From: Acidobacteriaceae bacterium
Lineage (GTDB): Bacteria; Acidobacteriota; Terriglobia; Terriglobales; Acidobacteriaceae
Direction of reading: 5' to 3'
DNA length: 9,639 nt
NCBI GenBank assembly: GCA_003133425.1
Contig: PKXI01000344.1
Coordinates: forward strand, 26,313-35,951
Shown one piece after another: positions 6,477 through 9,639 of the stretch (positions within the stretch are counted from its first letter, which is position 1; the number at the start of each line of letters is the position of its first letter). The notes under the pieces were generated by a model, which made no database searches, was not told the DNA's origin, and saw only the letters and a program-made list of their open reading frames with translations. The position numbers and the translations under genes are program-made.

Positions 6477-7604
6477 TTAGAGGTCGCCTCCCAGAACATT
6501 CTCGACCGCCGTGATCGTGCCGAAAAGTCCATGTTGCTCACCATCGGGGCCGGCAGTGAAGTAAAGAGAGTTTGCCGCCCCGGAACCTGTTCCGCTGCCA
6601 AAGGCAATCCCCCAAAGCCCATCGATTGTGATCGGTAAATTGGTAACCGAATCGAGCAAGCTACCCTTGAAATGGCCAGTGACGGGATCAAATGCAAGAA
6701 TCTGGCCGCTGCCGAATTGACCCACCAGGATGTCGTGACTATATGCGCCAAAGTCAGTCGGCGCCTGGGCTATGCCCCACGGTGCATTGAACCATGGACC
6801 CGATTGCAGACGATGCAACAAACGGCCGGTAGGTGAGAAGACATCGACGTATCCCAAGCCAGCTCCGTCCACCTCATCGTGCTTTTCGCTGTCCTGCTTG
6901 GCAAAGGTAACGTAGAGGTTTCCACCGATGTTCTGGACGTTGAAAGGAGCAAAACCTCTGGGGATTCGCTCGTCTCTGAACGCATCGTCGTCGTCCATGC
7001 GAATAGGTTGAAAGTTCGCGTCATAGACACGGATACGTCCTTTCCGGAAGTCGGCCACGTAGAGAAAGTTCAAAGTTCCCATGGTGGGATCGGAGACGGT
7101 AGCTACGGCGACGCCCATAAAGACAGACGCGGACTTTGTGTTCACCATGATGACCGCGGATGTTGCCTTCACGCCGGAATTCCAGCCCGAAATAGTACCG
7201 TCCTCGGTCACAAATATGAAGTGTGCCGGGAATCCCGGTGCAAGCGCGAAACTGGTTGTGCCGTTAGAGATCTGTCCCGTCGGAGTTCCACTTGCACCAC
7301 TGCTGCTATCGCCCGGCGGAATCGTGACCACAAGCGAAGCAGGTGTCCCTGTGGCGCCATGCACCGTCGCTAGGCCCATGCCGTTGTCTGAAACCCACCA
7401 CGGGCTGCCCGAACTTCTGGATAGACCCCACGGATTCACCAGGTTCGGATCAGTTATTGTCGCCGTGCCGGGAGTGTCCGAGACGAGATTGGTTTGCTTG
7501 TAATGCTGAACTTGCTGGGCAGACAGCAAGGTTGAAAGTGAGAGCAGGCCGACCGAGGCAATGCTCAAGCCTCGTGCCAAGACACGCTTCCTAGCGTTCT
7601 CCAT
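6477..7604 (-). CDS. Secreted TIGR03118 family beta-propeller protein
   Basis: 375 residues from the ATG at 7604, chosen because GGAGG (7611-7615) lies 6 bases upstream and a signal peptide follows directly. The open frame runs further back to 7871, but that would overlap the ligase gene and bury the signal peptide. The signal peptide is residues 1 to about 29 (ENARKRVLARG basic region, LSIASVGLLSLSTLLSA hydrophobic region). The mature start contains TDPNLVNPWGLSRSSGSPWWVSDNG (about 51-75). Later segments are FNAPWGIAQAPTDFG and IDGLWGIAFGSG with LYFTAGPDGEQHGLFG near the C-terminus. These are the hallmark repeats of the TIGR03118 family, which have NHL/propeller-like repeating strands and no assigned biochemical function. 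There is no PEP-CTERM or other sorting tail. It is probably periplasmic or extracellular. It lies 250 bp downstream of the acyl-CoA ligase on the same strand, with a likely terminator between, so it is probably transcribed separately. Confidence 0.9.
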   Translation of the reverse strand: MENARKRVLARGLSIASVGLLSLSTLLSAQQVQHYKQTNLVSDTPGTATITDPNLVNPWGLSRSSGSPWWVSDNGMGLATVHGATGTPASLVVTIPPGDSSSGASGTPTGQISNGTTSFALAPGFPAHFIFVTEDGTISGWNSGVKATSAVIMVNTKSASVFMGVAVATVSDPTMGTLNFLYVADFRKGRIRVYDANFQPIRMDDDDAFRDERIPRGFAPFNVQNIGGNLYVTFAKQDSEKHDEVDGAGLGYVDVFSPTGRLLHRLQSGPWFNAPWGIAQAPTDFGAYSHDILVGQFGSGQILAFDPVTGHFKGSLLDSVTNLPITIDGLWGIAFGSGTGSGAANSLYFTAGPDGEQHGLFGTITAVENVLGGDL

Positions 7605-7789
7605 GTGATTCCTCCACCTCTGTTGAGATTTGTTTTGACCGGCCAGGTCTGCCGCACCGAGAAGCGCTCCGGTCCCGCGCCTCAACGACCATAGATTGAG
7701 CGCACTTAGGCTCTTGTCACTGAGTTGTCTTGGAGTAGTCGTTTGATTGTAAGAAATTGATGGCAGCATTAACCCCGCCCCCAACAACA

Positions 7790-7816
7790 TTTGCCTCCCG
7801 AGCGCGCAGAGGCAAA
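7790..7816 (-). terminator. Possible transcription terminator hairpin after the acyl-CoA ligase
   Basis: A perfect 8-bp stem, TTTGCCTC (7790-7797) with GAGGCAAA (7809-7816), and an 11-base GC-rich loop, about 39 bases past the ligase stop codon. On the minus strand it is followed by TGTTGTTGGG, which is only modestly T-rich, so intrinsic termination would be weak. It could instead act in the leader of the downstream TIGR03118 gene. Confidence 0.4.
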
Positions 7817-7854
7817 AGCCTACCTTGATCTCGCGCAGAGACTCACAACGCCTG

Positions 7855-9486
7855 TCAGGAAGCGACCGCACTGCGATCGGCGTCCCATTCCCATTGGTTG
7901 AAATCCTGCCTCAGCTTGCTTTTCAGCAGCTTTCCCGTTGAGGTATGCGGAAGCTCCGGGACAAACACAAATGCGTCGGGCACTTGCCAGGGCGCGAAGG
8001 TACGCTCCAGAAATGAGCGCAGATCTGAAGGTTCTACTGTCTGATTCTCTTTCAGGACCACGAGAGCCAATGGGCGTTCCTGCCATTTCGGGTGCGGCAC
8101 TGCAATCACAGCGGCCTCTCGGACGGCTTCATGGCCCACCAGCGCATTCTCAAGATCGACCGAACTGATCCACTCGCCTCCCGACTTGATCAAGTCCTTC
8201 AGGCGGTCAGTGATCTTCACGTATCCCTCAGAATCAATTGTGACCACGTCTCCAGTGCAAAACCATCCTTCGTCAGTCCATTTGTCGGGCTGTTCCAGTC
8301 CAAAGTAGCTTCCTGTTATCCAGGGTCCGCGCACCTGCAACTCACCTGAGGTTTCACCATCCCAGGGAATCTCGCCTTCGTCGCTGACCGCACGCACCTC
8401 GACGAAGGGCAGCGCGAACCCTTGCCGTGCGCGCAGAGAATAAAGTTCATCTGCCGGCCGCATCTCCGTGCCGGGTTTAAGTGTGCAAACGGTGGCTACC
8501 GGAGTCGTTTCAGTCATGCCCCAGGCTTGAACGGCATGGATACCGAACTTGTCGAACCTGCGGAACATCGATTCCGGAGCGGCTGCTCCGCCAATGAGAA
8601 CGCGTAGTGCACTGGAAAGATTCCAACGGCCGGGATTCTTATGGAGCGTATCCAGCACGCCCATCCAAATGGTGGGAACTCCGGCAGTGAGCGTCACCTG
8701 CTCTTCCTGCATCAGGTCGAGCAAGGCATGGGGCTGCAGGTTTCTGCCCGGCAACACCTGCTTGCTTCCGTTCAGTACACCGGAATAGGGCAGGCCCCAG
8801 GCGTTGACGTGGTACATGGAGACGACGGGGAGAATTGTGTCGCGGCGGCTGATGTTGAAGTGATCGGGCATTGAACATACGAGTGAATGGAGCACAATGG
8901 CTCGGTGTGAATAGACCACTCCCTTTGGCCTGCCGGTGGTGCCGGAGGTGTAGCACATGGCGGCGGCATCCACTTCTTCTAGATTGGGATACTGCGGGTC
9001 GTCTCCCGCTTCTTGGAGAAACGCCTCGTATGATTCCGTTCCGTCGGGCAGTTCGCCGCCGCGATTTACTACGAAGACGCGCTCGCATTTCACGCGCGGC
9101 TTCACCTGTTGCCAAACATCGAGAAGTACATCCTCGACAATCAGGAAGCGATCCCCGGCGTGGTTCATGATGTACGCGAGTTCGTCAGGGTGTTGCCGCA
9201 GGCTCAGGGTGTGGACTACGCCTCCCGATGCGGGAATCCCGAAGTAGGCCTCAAGATGCTCATGCCCGTTCCAAAGCAGCGTGGCAACCCTTTCTCCTTT
9301 GCGGATGCCTGCGCGGCGGAGCGCCGTTGCCAGTTGCCGCGCGCGCAACAGGAGATCGGAATTCCTATACCTGTGGCAAGAGCCATCGGGGAGGGACGAC
9401 ACGATTTCAACGCGCGGAAACAGTTTACCGGCCCGTTCCAGCATGCTGGTAATCAACAGCGGGGATTGCATCATCGTGGACTTCAT
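7855..9486 (-). CDS. AMP-forming fatty-acyl-CoA ligase (AlkK-like medium/long-chain acyl-CoA synthetase)
   Basis: 543 residues from the ATG at 9486, where GGAGG (9491-9495) lies 4 bases upstream. A GTG at 9510 in the same frame would add eight residues but would place the ribosome binding site inside the gene. The enzyme belongs to the ANL adenylating superfamily. It activates a carboxylic acid with ATP to an acyl-adenylate and transfers it to CoA, feeding beta-oxidation or lipid synthesis. Motifs in order: [11 protein letters not shown] (179-189, phosphate-binding loop), VPTIWMG (270-276), WGMTET (322-327), GWFCTGD (407-413), [15 protein letters not shown] (427-441, hinge and A8 motif), and TSTGK with catalytic Lys519. 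All catalytic residues are present and the length is normal. Similarity in motif wording, especially [12 protein letters not shown] and [12 protein letters not shown], is to AlkK-type medium/long-chain ligases. Exact chain-length preference cannot be read, and related acids such as methylmercaptopropionate are possible. No beta-oxidation neighbours are in view. Confidence 0.94.
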   Translation of the reverse strand: MKSTMMQSPLLITSMLERAGKLFPRVEIVSSLPDGSCHRYRNSDLLLRARQLATALRRAGIRKGERVATLLWNGHEHLEAYFGIPASGGVVHTLSLRQHPDELAYIMNHAGDRFLIVEDVLLDVWQQVKPRVKCERVFVVNRGGELPDGTESYEAFLQEAGDDPQYPNLEEVDAAAMCYTSGTTGRPKGVVYSHRAIVLHSLVCSMPDHFNISRRDTILPVVSMYHVNAWGLPYSGVLNGSKQVLPGRNLQPHALLDLMQEEQVTLTAGVPTIWMGVLDTLHKNPGRWNLSSALRVLIGGAAAPESMFRRFDKFGIHAVQAWGMTETTPVATVCTLKPGTEMRPADELYSLRARQGFALPFVEVRAVSDEGEIPWDGETSGELQVRGPWITGSYFGLEQPDKWTDEGWFCTGDVVTIDSEGYVKITDRLKDLIKSGGEWISSVDLENALVGHEAVREAAVIAVPHPKWQERPLALVVLKENQTVEPSDLRSFLERTFAPWQVPDAFVFVPELPHTSTGKLLKSKLRQDFNQWEWDADRSAVAS

Positions 9487-9578
9487 GGAACCTCCAATAC
9501 GCGGGGACACCTTCTATCGAGGTCACATGCCGGCGGGAGAAAAGGGGCGATGAGGGGAAGAGGCCGGCGAGTCCGAGA

Positions 9579-9584
9579 AGTATA
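9579..9584 (-). promoter_or_regulatory. Possible -10 element upstream of the acyl-CoA ligase
   Basis: On the minus strand, TATACT is a close match to a -10 hexamer about 93 bases before the ATG. No convincing -35 hexamer is present at 16-18 bases upstream, so this is a weak call. The remaining upstream sequence to 9639 shows no gene. Confidence 0.28.
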
Positions 9585-9639
9585 GAACAGCGAAAGGTGA
9601 CGGCGCTATCGCTAAATGCATTTTCGAGTTGAGTGTTAA

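Noticed and set aside
7605..7871. N-terminal extension of the TIGR03118 protein by 89 residues
   Set aside because: It would overlap the ligase gene and hide the signal peptide. The ATG at 7604 has GGAGG at ideal spacing.
8639..9115. Second minus-strand open frame (158 codons) inside the ligase gene
   Set aside because: It is another frame of the same DNA that encodes the intact ligase core with the phosphate-binding loop. There is no sign of a frameshift.
1..9639. CRISPR array, tRNA or rRNA genes
   Set aside because: No regularly spaced repeats, cloverleaf-like segments or conserved rRNA stretches were seen when reading both strands.

Overview
The window looks like chromosomal DNA from a GC-rich, Gram-negative-type bacterium. 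My best guess is Acidobacteriota (Terriglobia-like). This rests on gene content and repeat style: a TIGR03118 family beta-propeller, an exported protein of a type I associate with that phylum, heptameric CAGGGAT-type repeats inside a gene, and GTCATCCTGAGCGA-type interspersed repeats. No rRNA or other decisive marker is present, so this is inference.

Layout. Positions 5-2095 (minus) hold mnmG (gidA), a complete tRNA-modification gene with an unusual internal insertion that contains a 7-bp tandem repeat. Positions 2125-2615 hold a compact cassette: a small GIY-YIG nuclease gene on the plus strand (2242-2562) framed by about 50-bp inverted repeats, one of which contains the gene's stop codon. 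It sits, in opposite orientation, between mnmG and an upstream minus-strand gene (2645-4696) for a multi-pass membrane histidine-kinase-like protein whose ATP-binding motifs are degenerate. A divergent intergenic region (4697-4876) carries a plausible sigma-70-like promoter for a plus-strand exported protein of unknown function (4877-5875). A roughly 600-bp convergent intergenic region follows (5876-6476). It has no supportable gene but does have a conspicuous inverted repeat. Last come two minus-strand genes: a secreted TIGR03118 family protein (6477-7604) and, upstream of it, an AMP-forming acyl-CoA ligase (7855-9486). They are separated by 250 bp containing a possible terminator hairpin, and the ligase promoter probably lies near 9579.

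Functionally this is a mosaic of single-gene units rather than one pathway. mnmG is housekeeping, the ligase activates fatty acids, and the exported proteins and sensor are envelope or signalling genes. The most interesting structure is the inverted-repeat-flanked GIY-YIG cassette. It resembles a minimal mobile or repeat-maintaining unit in which the nuclease could act on its own flanking repeats. No direct target-site duplication is visible, so mobility is a hypothesis. Second in interest are the heptamer repeat inside mnmG, where gain or loss of one unit would shift the frame, and the pseudo-kinase-like sensor.
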